Of a DNA stretch of 44,457 nt, positions 21,220-32,892 are shown piece by piece. Every line of letters begins with the position of its first letter. The stretch's first letter is position 1. The notes beneath the pieces are model-generated. The model saw only the letters and a list, made by a program, of their open reading frames with translations. It had not been told where the DNA came from and searched no databases. The position numbers and the translations under genes are program-made. The stretch lies in assembly GCA_032718475.1 (NCBI GenBank), contig JAUCBJ010004677.1, positions 1-44,457 on the forward strand. The letters are read 5' to 3'. The stretch is from Nemertoderma westbladi (Eukaryota; Xenacoelomorpha; Nemertodermatida; Nemertodermatidae).

Positions 21220-22396
21220 AATATATCCACAAATTATACAATTTTTGAAATATTGTTGATATATATTTTTTTTTCGAAATTGGTAAAGTAGGTGAAAATT
21301 TGGGTTTTGACCCCCCCCCCCCCCCCCCCCCCCCCAGTGGAAATGCGCTTATGAAAATCCAATTCAATTGATATTCAATTGATATAAGCCACGTGTGAAA
21401 TGATTGATATTTAATGTGTATTTGAATGGATAGGTGAGTAAAGCGAATAAAAGACTATCAGAATATTATTTTACATTAAATTTTTTTTTCAATCCCGTTT
21501 CCATGAATTCCACAGTAAAGTGGACATCAATGTCCGAACATGAAACACAGTATTTCTTAAATTTTATTATCTCAGGTCCTTGGTAGTAGTCTAAATAAAC
21601 CTTTGTAAAACTAATTCAGTGCAATTTCTCAACCATCTATAAATAATTAATTGCAATTTGTTTGACCGATCAAAAATAAAAAATAAACGGTTCAATTTCT
21701 TCCGATTTGAACAAACTTTATAAGGCCAGTTAACCCATGTCATCTAAACAGATTCATTTTTGTTATGAGCTTATCCCCAAGACCAATCTATACTTAATAA
21801 AACCGTACTCTCAAATTTAAAATTATTCACTTCCAAAATCAGTAAATGTTTGCTCTAACCAGAACATAATCAGCCTTTACGAATTATATAATTCCATACT
21901 GGAAACTTGATATTATTTCAATACCTAATAAACAAGTGAGTTTAGGATGTGGCACTGCAGGATTCTCCCAAATGGAGTTAAGTTCTATGATTCTACAACA
22001 CTATCTCAGCTTATAGACATGAACTAAAGTATGAAAATCCGTGATGGAATTACACTTTATCTGTTACAGAATAACGTTATGGAATTACTTGATCTTGAAT
22101 CCTATTGGACGAAGTGTTTTGTTGCTATTTATAGCAGCTTACATGCATGCTGCCTGGGCTATTCCTCAGCCAGTTTGTGTGTATGTTATTCAATTTGTTA
22201 TATGTCTGAAACGAATTGCCGAATTTTTTGTCTGCTCTACTTTGATCTAATATAATCGCTCTCTATATCGTGTTTATATTATTTGTATTTGATAGGTACA
22301 GTACCACTGAAAAGCCGAAATTTACTTTTACAACAATTATTGCTTTAACTGTACCTTATTTAATAGCGGAATTAATCTATATTTAATTACAGTAGG
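21220..22396. other. AT-rich stretch upstream of transposase B
   Basis: No gene recognised. A C run lies at about 21310-21335. GTTATGGAATTAC at 22076-22088 is the inverse of a motif repeated downstream of transposase B, so part of this region may be the left end of element B. Confidence 0.45.
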
Positions 22397-24598
22397 ATGG
22401 GAAAACTGAAATCAAATGCAGAGAGACAGAAAGAATATATTCAACGTCGGAAGGTATTGGATAAAGATGAGTTTCTTCGGCTAGATAGAGAGAGGAAGAG
22501 CAAAAAACGCCAAGAATTATCAATGGATAAAGTTTGAATAAACTTCGAGTCGAGACTAGATTACGAGTTCAAAAATTCAGGAAACTAAAATCTGTCAAAC
22601 TCTCTCAAACTGCCACTTCTAATGCCACCACAAGTATGTCGCCTTCAAGTCGGTATACTACGATTCAATCACTATGTAAAGCCGTTCAGCGTGCGAAACG
22701 GTCGATGCCTAACAGTCCACGCAAGAAGTCTTGAGTCATAAGGAAACTCGCCATGTCCGAGGGAATCGCTATCATAAAGCCAGGAAAAGCGACAACTATT
22801 AACCGTGGGATTGATCAAGATACAATTAACACCATTGTCGAATATTATTCGAATGATGAGATTTCACGTATTTCGCCAGGGAAAGCTGATGTGGTTACAG
22901 TTATAGTGGAAGGTCAAAAACTGAAAAAAACAAAATCGGCATTTGATAATGACATTGACTGAAGCGTTTGCCATCTTTAAAGATACCAAACCTGATATCA
23001 GTGTTGGTTTTTCGAAATTTAGCTCATTACGTCACGCCCATGTGTTATTATCATCTCAACGAAATGTTTGCACGTGTGTGTACCACCAAAATATAATTCT
23101 AATATTGATTGCTCTCCACCGCGAGTTGCCCGAAGTCTTTCCAGTATACGGCCCAGAATTTATACAAAGCTGTGTTTGCGATTGCACTAACAAGCTATGC
23201 ATGTCATCTGTTTGTGACTTATGTAAAGATAAGTTTGATGCAAAGTATGTAAGTGATCTTGATAGTTCTACTTTGGCAAAAAAAATTTCTTGGTGGAAGT
23301 GGACAAAACTTGAGAAAGAAAATACAGCTAAACCACAGACAGTGAAGGTTCAAGAAGAGGATTCTGTTAGTCAGGCACTCCACTATTTAGAGTCAATGTT
23401 GCCAAAATTTTTGTGGCATCAATTTATAAAGGTGATATCTCAGAACACACCCAATGTTGGATTATTAAGATAGATTTCGTGGAGAACTACACCTGTTTAT
23501 TCCAGGACGAGGTTCAGTCTGCACATTGGCAGCAATCTCAGGTATCCATAATGACTTCGGTGCTCTGGGTTAATGGCAAGATTGTGAACACAATAATTAT
23601 ATCAGACTCACTACTCACGACAAGATGGCTGTTTGTTCTGGTTTGGTTCGAATTATTGATAACAACAAACTAGATAGCTAAGGTAATATATGGAGTGACG
23701 GCCCATCTTCCCAGTTTAAAAATAGGTTTGTATTTGTATTCGTGGCATCCTGTCTACCAAACCTATTTCTGGAGATTCAATTCACATGGGATTTCTTTGC
23801 ACGTCCCATGGGAAGGGGCCTTGCGATCATATCGGTGGTCTTGCTAAGCGACAAGTTCAGCGTGTAGTAAATAGTCGGAGGATGATAGTTAATGACGCAC
23901 GGATGTTTGCAGAGGCTCTTTCAAGTGTAAACGATAATATTTCTATTATATTATTGACTGAAGACGAAATCAGGGACTGGGTAACAAAGAATGTTGCAGA
24001 GTTATGGGAAAATGTTTCGGGAGTTGAAGGAACCATGAATATTCATCATATGGAACCCAAACCACCAAATTGTTTGTTAACGCGTTTCACTGCAACCACC
24101 CCATCATCCACAATACATTATTTCTCGACGGATTCGCTTCCCACTAAAGAAATCGCAATAATTTTTATTGTCCGTTTAAATCCTTTTTTTGTCCTTTTTT
24201 TTTTATTTTTAATGTCCTCCAAAAGTCTAATGTTAGGTTCCATGCTACCGGTTTCTCTACTGCTGTTCTCTCAGGCTATTAGTACCGGTATTAGTATATA
24301 TATAGCACTATTTTGCTGTATTGTATGTACAGATGTAGGTATAAAGCAGGTATTTCTGTATTTTAGTACCGGTACCGGCACCGGTACTGCTATAGGCCTA
24401 CTGTGTAGCCTACCATTTAAATACGGTAATGGTAGGCCTACCGGTTGTGCTAATAAATTTTAAATAATTGATAGGCCAAACTGGATTGCAGGATTGTGGA
24501 AAATGTGGATATACCTTTCACATAATTTAGGCCTATTACTGTATTAGTTTTATAATCAATAATGGATCATGACTACACTGTCTGAGTAGTGTTACGGA

Positions 24599-25440
24599 TA
24601 ACCTGCTCCTTTCCCTGATTTGGTAAAGTGACTGTTTATTGTTTTGGTTAGAAAATCCGGCCTTAACCTGCTCCTTTCCCTCAATTAGTTAAGTGATCGT
24701 TTATTGTTTTGGTTAGAAAATCCCGCCTCTGTAACCTGCTCCTTTCCCTCATTTGGTAATGTTATCGTTTATTGTTTTGGTTAGAAAATCCCGCCTCTGT
24801 AACGTGCTCCTTTCTCTCAATTGGTAATGTTATCGTTTATTGTTTTGGTTAGAAAATCCCGTCTCTGTAACCTGCTCCTTTCCCTCAATTATTTAAATGA
24901 TCGTTTATTGTTTTGGTTAGAAAATCCCTCCTCTGTAACCTGCCCCTTTCCCTCAATTAGTTAAATGATCGTTTATTGTTTTGGTTAGAAAATCCCGCCT
25001 CTGTAACCTGCTCCTTTCCCTGAATTGGTAAAGTGACCGTTTATTGTTTTGGTTAGAAAGGCCCGCCTCTGTAACCTGCCCCTTTCCCTCAATTAGTTAA
25101 ATGATCGTTTATTGTTTTGGTTAGAAAATCCCGCCTCTGTAACCTGTCCCTTTCCCTCAATTAGTTAAATGATCGTTTATTGTTTTGGTTAGAAAATCCC
25201 GCCTCTGTAACCTGCTCCTTTCCCTCAATAAGTTAAGTGATCGTTTATTGTTTTGGTTAGAAAATCCCGCCTCTGTAACCTGCTCCTTTCCCTCAATTAG
25301 TTAAGTGATCGTTTATTGTTTTGGTTAGAAAATCCCGTCTCTGTAACCTGCTCCTTTCCCTGATTTGGTAAAGTGACTGTTTATTCTGTTATTGTTTTGG
25401 TTAGAAAACTCGGCCTTAACCTGCTCCTTTCCATCAATTG
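24599..25440 (+). repeat. tandem array, about 13 units of 68 bp
   Basis: Each unit contains TAACCTGCTCCTTTCCCTCA followed by a variable 15-18 bp part and GTTTATTGTTTTGGTTAGAA. Units differ by a few bases. The first and last units share variants (TGATTTGGTAAAGTGACTG and CGGCCTTAACC), marking the array edges. One isolated relative lies at about 42068-42127. Confidence 0.95.
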
Positions 25441-25673
25441 GCAATTGTTTTTGGCTATAAAATGAGTGTTTTGCTACGTCATGTGGTAATCGATTATCGA
25501 CAACAACCACAAACTATTAAATATAGAGTCTTTTTACCACAGGCGCATATGGAAATCTATCTCATAGTCTATAAATCATGGAATCATGGAATGTTTTGGC
25601 ACAGGCATAGTGAAATCAACTGCCTGACAGTCCAGAAATCAGCAGTCTGACAGTTTGAAGAAATACATACATA

Positions 25674-25750
25674 AAAAGTCATTAAAAGGACAATAAAAGT
25701 CATTAAAAGGACAATAAAAGTCATTAAAAGTACAACAAAAGTCATTATGC
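25674..25750 (+). repeat. 21-bp tandem repeat
   Basis: About three and a half copies of AAAAGTCATTAAAAGGACAA plus one base, near the right end of the insertion. Inverse-like sequence (GTCCTTTT, AATGTCC) occurs at its left end near 24165-24225. Confidence 0.85.
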
Positions 25751-26255
25751 ATAATTCGTAAAAAAAAGGACAAAAAAAGTCAAATAAAAGGACATAAAAA
25801 TCACTGCCTAAAGAAATTATAAATACAGCCATTGCTGGTATCGACGATTATGTTGTATTGATTGTCAATGGTGAATATCTGCCAGGGCAAATTATGGACA
25901 TAAATACTACCCTCGCCCACGTGTCTGGCACTGATCCTGATGCATTGCCGATGCCAATGTATGAACTAACCATTATGGAGAAGAGTATTGGATATGCATG
26001 GAAGTGGCCTACTAATCAACGCATTGTTAAATTGCCATCATTATACAGGAAGATTTGCGAACCCAAGATGATAAATAAACGGGGATTATTTCGCGTTCTT
26101 GAACTCGATACTCTGTATGGGTTTAATTAATTTCTAATTTCTGATTTAATAATACTTGTTATATTTCTATTGGGTTCTCTAATATACTTTGTATCGGCAT
26201 CAATTACGCAATTTATTACTATCTTTTAACTATCTTCTAGCATATTTTGTTAACG

Positions 26256-26313
26256 TAATTCCATAACAATTTCGAAATGTAATTCCATAACAATCTCACG
26301 GTAATTCCATAAC
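26256..26313. repeat. GTAATTCCATAAC repeats downstream of transposase B
   Basis: Three copies at about 21-bp spacing (26256, 26278 and 26300), and a fourth near 26818-26831. The inverse lies at 22076-22088, left of the gene. These are likely subterminal repeats of element B. Clear TIRs were not found, so its outer borders remain open. Confidence 0.6.
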
Positions 26314-26370
26314 GACTTATAATTGATATTAATTAAATAAATTGGAGATGAGCTGTTGCAACTGTAATTA

Positions 26371-26478
26371 AAGGTGTAATATTATGGGTTTGTTCAGAAG
26401 TGGAAAAAATCCCCGTTCAACCCCCGGTGACGCGCTCTCATTTTTTCCACTTCTGAACAAACCCATAATATTACACCT
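26371..26478. mobile_element. 108-bp hairpin element
   Basis: AGGTGTAATATTATGGGTTT continues to GAAGTGGAAAAAA; after a 30-base GC-rich loop the exact inverse follows, giving a perfect stem of about 39 bp. TATAATTGATAT occurs on both sides (26318-26329 and 26478-26489), but the left copy is 40 bp from the stem, so it is not a clean TSD. Probably a minimal MITE. Confidence 0.75.
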
Positions 26479-27292
26479 ATAATTGATATAATATTCATCT
26501 CAGTTGATTACAACTTTATCTACACAATTATTTCCAAACTACAACTAGTTTCGCCCCATCGTAAAAAGAAGTGAATATTCTAGGCATTATTATTTCGCAG
26601 GGAAATAACTTAGAAAAGTATTAAAAAAATTCATTTCTTTTTTAATTCAACACTCACTATTTAGTGAATAACTTTCACATAACAAACCCAATGAAAACAA
26701 TTTCAATAAAAGTTTAAAGAACAGTTATGGATGAGTGCGACGTGTCATTTCAATAACTGGTTTTATTTCGCAAATATTAGATTAACAAAAAAAAACAATT
26801 TTGAAACTGATTCCGATTGTAATTCCATAACGGTGGAATTCATGTTTCCATGGTGATGGGTATTACGATAATTACATTTCGACAGTTTTGGTTATTGTCA
26901 CATATTGACCCTCATAACTGTCATTCACAATTAACTATTTATAAAATAAAATGTTGGCAATTTTAACATACTATTTTGACTGACAAACCGAATAAAAATG
27001 GTGGTTTATAGATTTGGTAGACATTTATTCAGATTGATTGAATTACAGGCGCGCTAAGTTTGAACTTTGCACCCGACCTTGGCAACTACAAGATAAAAAT
27101 TCCAGAAAGACTTTTTATTACATTTCTATGAACCCTAGTCATCATATCCACCTAACAAAAGTAGCATAAAAGAAATTTATAAGGAAATATTATGAAAAAA
27201 GTGCCATAAATAGGGAAAAGATCCGCCCACGCAAATTTCAGCAATCCGCTCGCTGCATGACTTGTTATTTAGTTAGTACACTGTATCAGAAT

Positions 27293-27319
27293 AACGACAC
27301 TATATTCCTGGACATGGTG
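27293..27319. repeat. solitary MITE end
   Basis: ACGACACTATATTC and GGACATGGTG, followed by TA, match the right terminus of the MITE ending at 21217. No partner end lies nearby. It is a remnant or a different family using the same terminus. Confidence 0.7.
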
Positions 27320-27912
27320 TATTCCTATTGTCTGACTTGTACAAAACATACATTTTTACAACTTTCCCCATACTATCATTCATTATCTGTTTTGCCTTTG
27401 TATCTTTGTATGTTTTGACTTAGTAATTATTTATGATGACACTGCACAATTACACTTCAGATACCATTTAATTCGGTGCATCGTAAATTCTACCATAAAT
27501 GGTTGGCAATTGAATGAAAACAATTTCACAATTAGTAGTGTAGTAGTAGTTGTAATGAGCTATTTACGAATGGCTCCACCTTCAATTAATAAAAAATGCA
27601 ATACTAAACTAAAAGCCCCAAGACGCCGTTCAAACATGCATAAATTATCATCAAAATTGTGCCGCAACAATCCCATATAACCAACCAATGTTAATCGAAC
27701 TTCTTACTACAAACAAAGCCAACAAATCGCTCAAGCACTTCCTTAGATTGAATAAAAATCGCGGTAAATAAATCGCGTGATTGCTTGACATAATGCAAGG
27801 ACTCAGGAAAGCTGTATAAGCCCTACACTATACAACATTACAACATATTATATAAATAAGTAGGCCGACTTTTTAAACATGCCTATATAGTTACAGTATA
27901 GTGAAATCATGG

Positions 27913-28080
27913 GAAATATACGAGTTGCTCCACGCGTATCAAACTTGTATTTTTCGATGTTGTGTGCAAAATTTGGTGCCAGCACGAAATTTTGAAAATC
28001 CTTTTAATCGTTCAATTGCTTCTGACAACTTATTTCTCGCGTTTTTGAGGTTTATGGCGGTTCTGAAATTAATGGAATAA
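27913..28080 (-). repeat. inverted single unit of the 160-bp satellite
   Basis: The reverse complement contains GTGCTGGCACCAAATTTTGC, then CGAAAAATACAAGTTTGATA and GCAACTCGTATAT. It closely follows the unit at about 43132-43225. A lone inverted copy about 15 kb from the array implies the satellite is also dispersed. Confidence 0.8.
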
Positions 28081-28949
28081 AATCAAAAACTTTAGTAAAT
28101 ATTTTTCAACGGTAGCTAGTGTATATTTAATAGCTAGTATTTTTGAAAATAAGAAAAATAAAAAAAGTAATATTGTTTTTGAGTGTTTTTTTTTTATATT
28201 GGTGAATGTTCTAGACCTTTGTAGATATTTTTTTATGGTTGCTAGTGTTTTTTTACTCGCTAGTATTTTTGGAAAATGTTAACAGAATAAAAAAAATTAA
28301 TATACACTGTAAACTGTTATAATATCATCAATATTTTTGGTCATTAATATATTATGCAACAGTTAAACCTGAAATATCAATGTTTTCACATTTTTTATAT
28401 AATTTCAAAAAATAATTGCTCGTAAAAAAAACACTAGCTACCATAAATAAACATATCTACTAATGTTCTAGAACACTTACCAATAACAAAAATAGCAAAA
28501 ATTTCCGTATCTTTTGAATTTCAAAAATGGTCACACAAGCTATACCAGAGCCGCAAAAGGGTCCCAAAATAAGATTTTTCGGGACTCTTACACTTTACCG
28601 TGCCATTATAGCCATATTTAGATATAATAAAATGATCTTAAAATATTTGTTCTATAACAAAAAATATTTGTTCTAGAACAAAATTTGTATATTAAATGTA
28701 TAGATAATATGTTCTATAACATTAAAAAAAAAAAAAAAACTAGCTAGTATAAAAAATTTATACAAAGATAACATACAATAAAAAATTAACAAATTAGCTA
28801 GTGCTGTAAATTTTTTGTTCTAGAACAAAAAATATTTGTTCTAGATAACATACATACAATATTGCTATGTATACAATATGTATATGTATACAATATTGCT
28901 ATGACTTCAAAAACACTAGCTATCACAAGCATCCGCATAAAGAAACAGA

Positions 28950-31900
28950 ACATAAATCAATACTACTACTACTAGGATCGGCATGCTGCATTGCAGCTGC
29001 ATTTTTAAGAATGCTGTGCCGGCTTGTCAACAAAATTGCACCGCCACAACTCCCTATCACCCATGACATTTGCTAGATCATCCGCATCTTTAAGGCCAGT
29101 GTCCTTTAAGATGCGTCTCAAGAAAGTCATGGGCTGTCCACCATGCTTATTTACTCCATGAGGCTGCCAAAGTACAAGATTATGCATTGGCTGGTCCTCA
29201 CGGCGAAAGCAATGTCCTGCAAAGCGGAGGCGATTTTGTTCTAGTGTCAAGCTTGGGGGAACCAATGAGACACCTCCAATGTTATATAGTGTCTGGTTGG
29301 AGATGTGTGCATTGTACTTGACACAATGTACCCGGCGTAGCATTCTTGTGAATGTGCCATCCAGAGATTTGGTGTCCTCAGCAGTTAGAGCCCAGCATGG
29401 ACTCCCGTAGAGGAGTACTGGAACTACTGCTGCTCTAAATAATCGGACCTTAAGTTTCCGATTAATTCTAGGTGACTTCCAAATCCTGGAAAGCCTATTC
29501 AAGGCTGCCCATGCCTTTCCCTTACGTATTCGAAGGTCCTCACCTGACTTCCGGATCCATGATCCCAGGTAACAGAAGTCGTCCACATGCTCAAGCATAC
29601 CATCTTTGAGCTTATGCTCATCCGATCAGAGACTTGCTGAGGACTTTCAAAGTTAACTGTCAGAATTTTGGTCTTTCTGGAGTTACTAAAAAGACCAACA
29701 CTAGAAGCAGCATGTTCTAATGAGCTGAGGAGCCGCTGGGCTCCCTCTAATGATTCTGAGAGTACTCCTAAGTCATCAGCAAAGTCTAGATCAGTTAGGT
29801 ACTTGGCAGGATTTCCTCGACTTCTGGAGCCAGTATGTGGAGTTATCATCACCCCATCATCATTATGATGATCTAAGGACATGCGTAGAACATAGTCAAC
29901 CACTATAATGAACAAGAATGGTGCAAGTGTGTCTCCTTGGAGGACGCCCCATAACACTTCAAATGGTTCTGTGTCACCGTCAACAGTAGACACAAATGTT
30001 GTCGAACCATCGTATACTGATCTGATTGCTGCAATAATTTCATCAGGAATCCCATATAATGAAAGTATGCTGAACATACGTGAGCGAGAGACTGAATCAA
30101 AGGCCTTGAAGAAGTCAACAAAGATAACAGCCAGATGCCTGTCTTTCTTTTTTGATAACTCTTCAATTATCCTTCTAAGTGCCAAAATGGGCTCCATGGT
30201 CCCACGACCTTTACGGAACCCATTCTGATTTCCACGTAGCAGTCTCTCAATGGGATCCCTGATGCGATTTAATAGAATTCTATTGTATAGTTTTGCAGCA
30301 ATCGAGATCAATGAGATTCCCCGAAAAGAACCATAGAGTGTTAGGTTGCCCTTCTTGGGAACTGGCACCAACTTATTTGTTTTCATTTCTTGTGGGACTC
30401 TTGTTGTACGGTACATGTCTACTATGATGGGATAGATGAGCTTTAAACACTCAGGTATTTTAAAGACCTCAGGGGGAACACCATCTACTCCACTGGCACG
30501 ATTGGTCTTAATGCTCTTTGCAGCAGCCTTCACTTCTGCAAAGGAGATATCGCCAATGGGAATATCTGGGAGTACAGACTCAGACACTTTTACTTCTATA
30601 AAGTTATCAGGCAATACCCTGTCATTATTGAGGAGCTTTTCAAAGTGGGCTTTCCAACCATTGAGGCGATCGGCTGGTGATTCAGCCTTAACCTTGGTGG
30701 TTGGTTGGCTTTTCCGCCCAGTAAGCAGATTGATCGATTTCCATGCCTGGGATGATTGCCTGCTGTCGTCAGCATCATTGATGGCATCAACCTGTTGGTT
30801 TATTAGCTCCTGTAGATTAACAGAGTACTGCCTGTTCAGGGACCTAGATGCAGCTTTAACTGCATTCTTGGCCGCTGTAGTCTGTTTGAGTCGGGACTCT
30901 TTCTGCGCCTTATGAAGGTCATTTCGGCACTTCTGAATTTTGTTGTCAGTCCAGGGGGCCCTTTTCCTGTTTCGAGGGTATACAGGAACTGTTTCTGCAG
31001 CTGCTAACTTAACTGCTTCTGTAAAGGCAGTATAGCCCTCACAGTGATCTGCCGCCTCAGAGGCAAGAGCCTCATACCTGTTGCTCAGCTGTAGTGTGAA
31101 GCTGGATCTCACACTTGGCTGTTGCAACAGAGTGGACCAGTCATGCCGTGGCAAGGCAGATTTCGTTGTTCTGCTAGCACGCAGACTAAGTCTTACCTTG
31201 GCCACAATAAGGCGGTGATCACTGGAGAAGGGTCGAAGTGTAAATGCATTACAGTCTTGTATAGAGCTCCTGTATTTCCTACGAAACAGAATATGGTCTA
31301 TCTGGGACTTGTGACCACTGGGTCCACTATGAGTCCATAGCTTTCCAGTTCGCTTCTTGAACTGGGTTCCAGCCGAAAACAATCCATTTCCAGAGATAAA
31401 ATCCTGAAGATGGACAGAATTTCGGTTAACACTATTGCTATAGACCCAGGGCGATGTAGGTGATTGATGCAGACTTGCATTAAAGTCTCCCAGGAATGTT
31501 AAGAATGCATGCTGATCCACTCCATCAGTTGCTGCTTGTAGATTGTGGTAGAAATTGTCCACCTCCTCTACAGGGGCAACACTAGTTGGAGAGTAGCACA
31601 CAATCAGAACCACCTTAGGAAACTTCTTAGCCAGTCTTCCAGAACATGAGAAGTGGCAACGGATGATGCGGTTAGAGATTTGGTCTATTTTGTCCAATGC
31701 TGCATGTGCAGTTGGATTCATCAATAGACCAATTCCACCATTGCCACTATCATCTGCTGACGCGAGGGCGAGTCGCCAACCGCCCCCCATGTCCTTAATC
31801 AGAACCTCATCAGTCTGTCCAGTCTGCATTCGGTGCTCTTGAACACCCACTGCGCTAAGAGAAAGCTTATCTGCCAAGGCAGTCAGCTCACCTTGTCGCA

Positions 31901-32743
31901 TTGGGGACCCGAGTGTTAGGGTGTTTACTGAGGCTAGTCTAGTGACTTGCCTCAGATTCACCAATGGCTTTGTTGGTCGGGGTGGAACATGAGAGTAGCC
32001 TCCAACTCCAGAATCCCTCTCCCCATCACAATCTGGCCTCCCTGGTGACCCAGGGTTTGGGCCAGAAAGGTCATCAGGAAAGGGACTCAAAGAATTGTTG
32101 GCTGCTCTCTCTCCAGTAGGGGGTGAGACAGGCAGCCGGTCAGGAGTTAACTGACGCCTGTGAGGCCGATTGTGTCCGGTAATTCCACTGGCCTCTAGTG
32201 GCCGGACCTCCGCATTGCTAATGTAATCCATAGTGGGGGTTGGGGGGTGCTTTTTTGCCGAGTCAGCTCTCGGGGCAAATACCACACCCTGGTTTGCCAT
32301 TCCACAGGGTGGGTGTCGCAATGGAGTCAGATATGAGGCCCATCACCCATATCTACTCTGGCGTACATGACCCACCATTGGCTGTTGCAGCTCATCCGCT
32401 GGGTCATGCCCTGTACCCTTGCTGCCAGGTGCAGGTCGCAGTGAAGTGCCCTCAGAGTGGACATGAGAACACTCTACTCCTAACCAGCCATTGGTAGATC
32501 ACCATCTGCCTGGTCAGGCCATATACCCCTGCAGCCAAGTATATGGGTCCTTAATCCAGGACCAAGGGCGTCCTTATCCCAGAACGAAGGGGGTCCTAGT
32601 TACAGGACCAGATTTGCCCTAGTAAGAGGGTCTATGCAGCTACAGGTGGCACCTCCTTTATGCTGCATGGAGGTGGCAAGTTTTCTTGATCAATGACCTA
32701 GAATACCTGACCTGACCTGAGGACTGATTGACATAAATCAATA
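28950..32743 (-). mobile_element. RTE-like LINE, full-length copy 2, with 13-bp target-site duplication
   Basis: The body is 28963-32730 (about 3.77 kb), flanked by ACATAAATCAATA at 28950-28962 and 32731-32743. The minus-strand 3' end has a (TAG)n tail of about four units. The 5' end lies about 410 bp upstream of the first usable ATG, so a complete 5' untranslated region appears to be present. A single ORF carries endonuclease and reverse transcriptase, and no separate ORF1 is seen. The 3.8-kb length, single ORF and short microsatellite tail fit the RTE group; clade placement needs a tree. Confidence 0.95.
29005..32321 (-). pseudogene. LINE polyprotein: APE endonuclease plus reverse transcriptase, nearly intact
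   Basis: The first ATG at 32321 opens MRHPPCGMANQGVVFAPRAD and about 110 linker residues. The endonuclease (about residues 120-390) has VGVQEHRM, FLGDFNASL, SQIDHILF and FSSDHRLIVAKV, so the metal, active-site and SDH residues are all present. The reverse transcriptase (about 610-890) has FVDFFKAFDSV, LQGDTLAPFLF and the intact FADD box at 29772-29783. After a one-base deletion near 29607 the frame moves, and the C-terminal part (29598-29005) reads LFRAAVVPVLLYGSP to VDKPAQHS. That deletion is the only lesion I see; copy 1 and the fragment at 40904 keep the base. The product would nick DNA and copy the element RNA at the target. Confidence 0.95.
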
Positions 32744-32892
32744 GTCAAAAACAGTTATAAAACTTAGTTAGTTATATTAGTAGTGTTATAACAGCATTGA
32801 AAGATTGACCATTAAAATTATAGTAGAATCAAGGTTAATTAATAACTGTTGAGAGTAGGCAAACTGGATTGGATTAGCGAATTTTATGCTCA
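32744..32892. other. 5' flank or leader of the Ulp1-type LINE
   Basis: About 150 AT-rich bases between the copy 2 TSD and the first ATG of the next LINE. The 5' border of that LINE cannot be fixed because no TSD was found. Confidence 0.4.

Larger units (their letters stand above)
24144..25817. mobile_element. 1.65-kb non-autonomous element with 10-bp TSD inside transposase B
   Basis: CTAAAGAAAT occurs at 24144-24153 and 25808-25817. Between them is a segment whose ends are imperfect inverses (GCAATAATTTTTATTGTCC versus ATAAAAATCACTGC). Joining the flanks with one copy of the 10-mer keeps the transposase frame open (..TKEI then INTAIAGIDDYV), strong evidence of a simple insertion. A TSD of 9-11 bp suggests Mutator-like elements. 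No transposase is encoded. Most of the interior is the 68-bp tandem array; near the right end is a 21-bp repeat AAAAGTCATTAAAAGGACAA (25674-25745). The left part has CCGGTA-rich clusters (24280-24445). Confidence 0.85.
22397..26130 (+). pseudogene. putative transposase of element B, interrupted and frameshifted
   Basis: This plus-strand gene starts MGKLKSNAERQKEYIQRRK, a basic N-terminus. Next come YYSNDEISRISPGKADVVTV, KFSSLRHAHVLLSSQRNVC and a cysteine-rich part (CDCTNKLCMSSVCDLC). The probable catalytic blocks are DFVENYTCLFQDEVQSAHW, IWSDGPSSQFKNRF and TSHGKGPCDHIGGLAKR. This order is familiar from a repeated protein family in insects, molluscs and cnidarians, likely DDE/DDD transposases. 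DGPSSQFKN resembles DNCSSQNKN of element A, so the two may be distant relatives. Lesions: frameshifts near 22530, 22950, 23470, 23690 and 23790, a TGA at 22732-22734, and a 1.65-kb insertion at 24154. The C-terminal part resumes at 25818 and ends at 26130. Long dead. Confidence 0.75.
26490..28962. other. AT-rich region with dispersed short repeats
   Basis: No gene seen in 2.4 kb. Items present: a lone end of the 20315-21217 MITE family (27293-27319), one inverted satellite unit (27913-28080), and GCTAGTGTTTTT or its inverse near 28120, 28245, 28432, 28800 and 28910. Palindromes TTTGTTCTAGAACAAA lie near 28668 and 28816. Confidence 0.6.

Noticed and set aside
21150-21335. Long G and C runs as a regulatory quadruplex
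   Set aside because: Homopolymer runs occur in several unrelated places (about 16296, 20350, 21160, 21310, 41520 and 42167), so a general slippage or assembly effect is as likely.
24599-25440. Regular repeats resembling a CRISPR array
   Set aside because: The 68-bp units are near-identical along their whole length, with no unique spacers, and the context is a eukaryotic transposon.
26318-26489. TATAATTGATAT on both sides of the 108-bp hairpin as a TSD
   Set aside because: The left copy is 40 bp away from the stem, so it does not abut the element.
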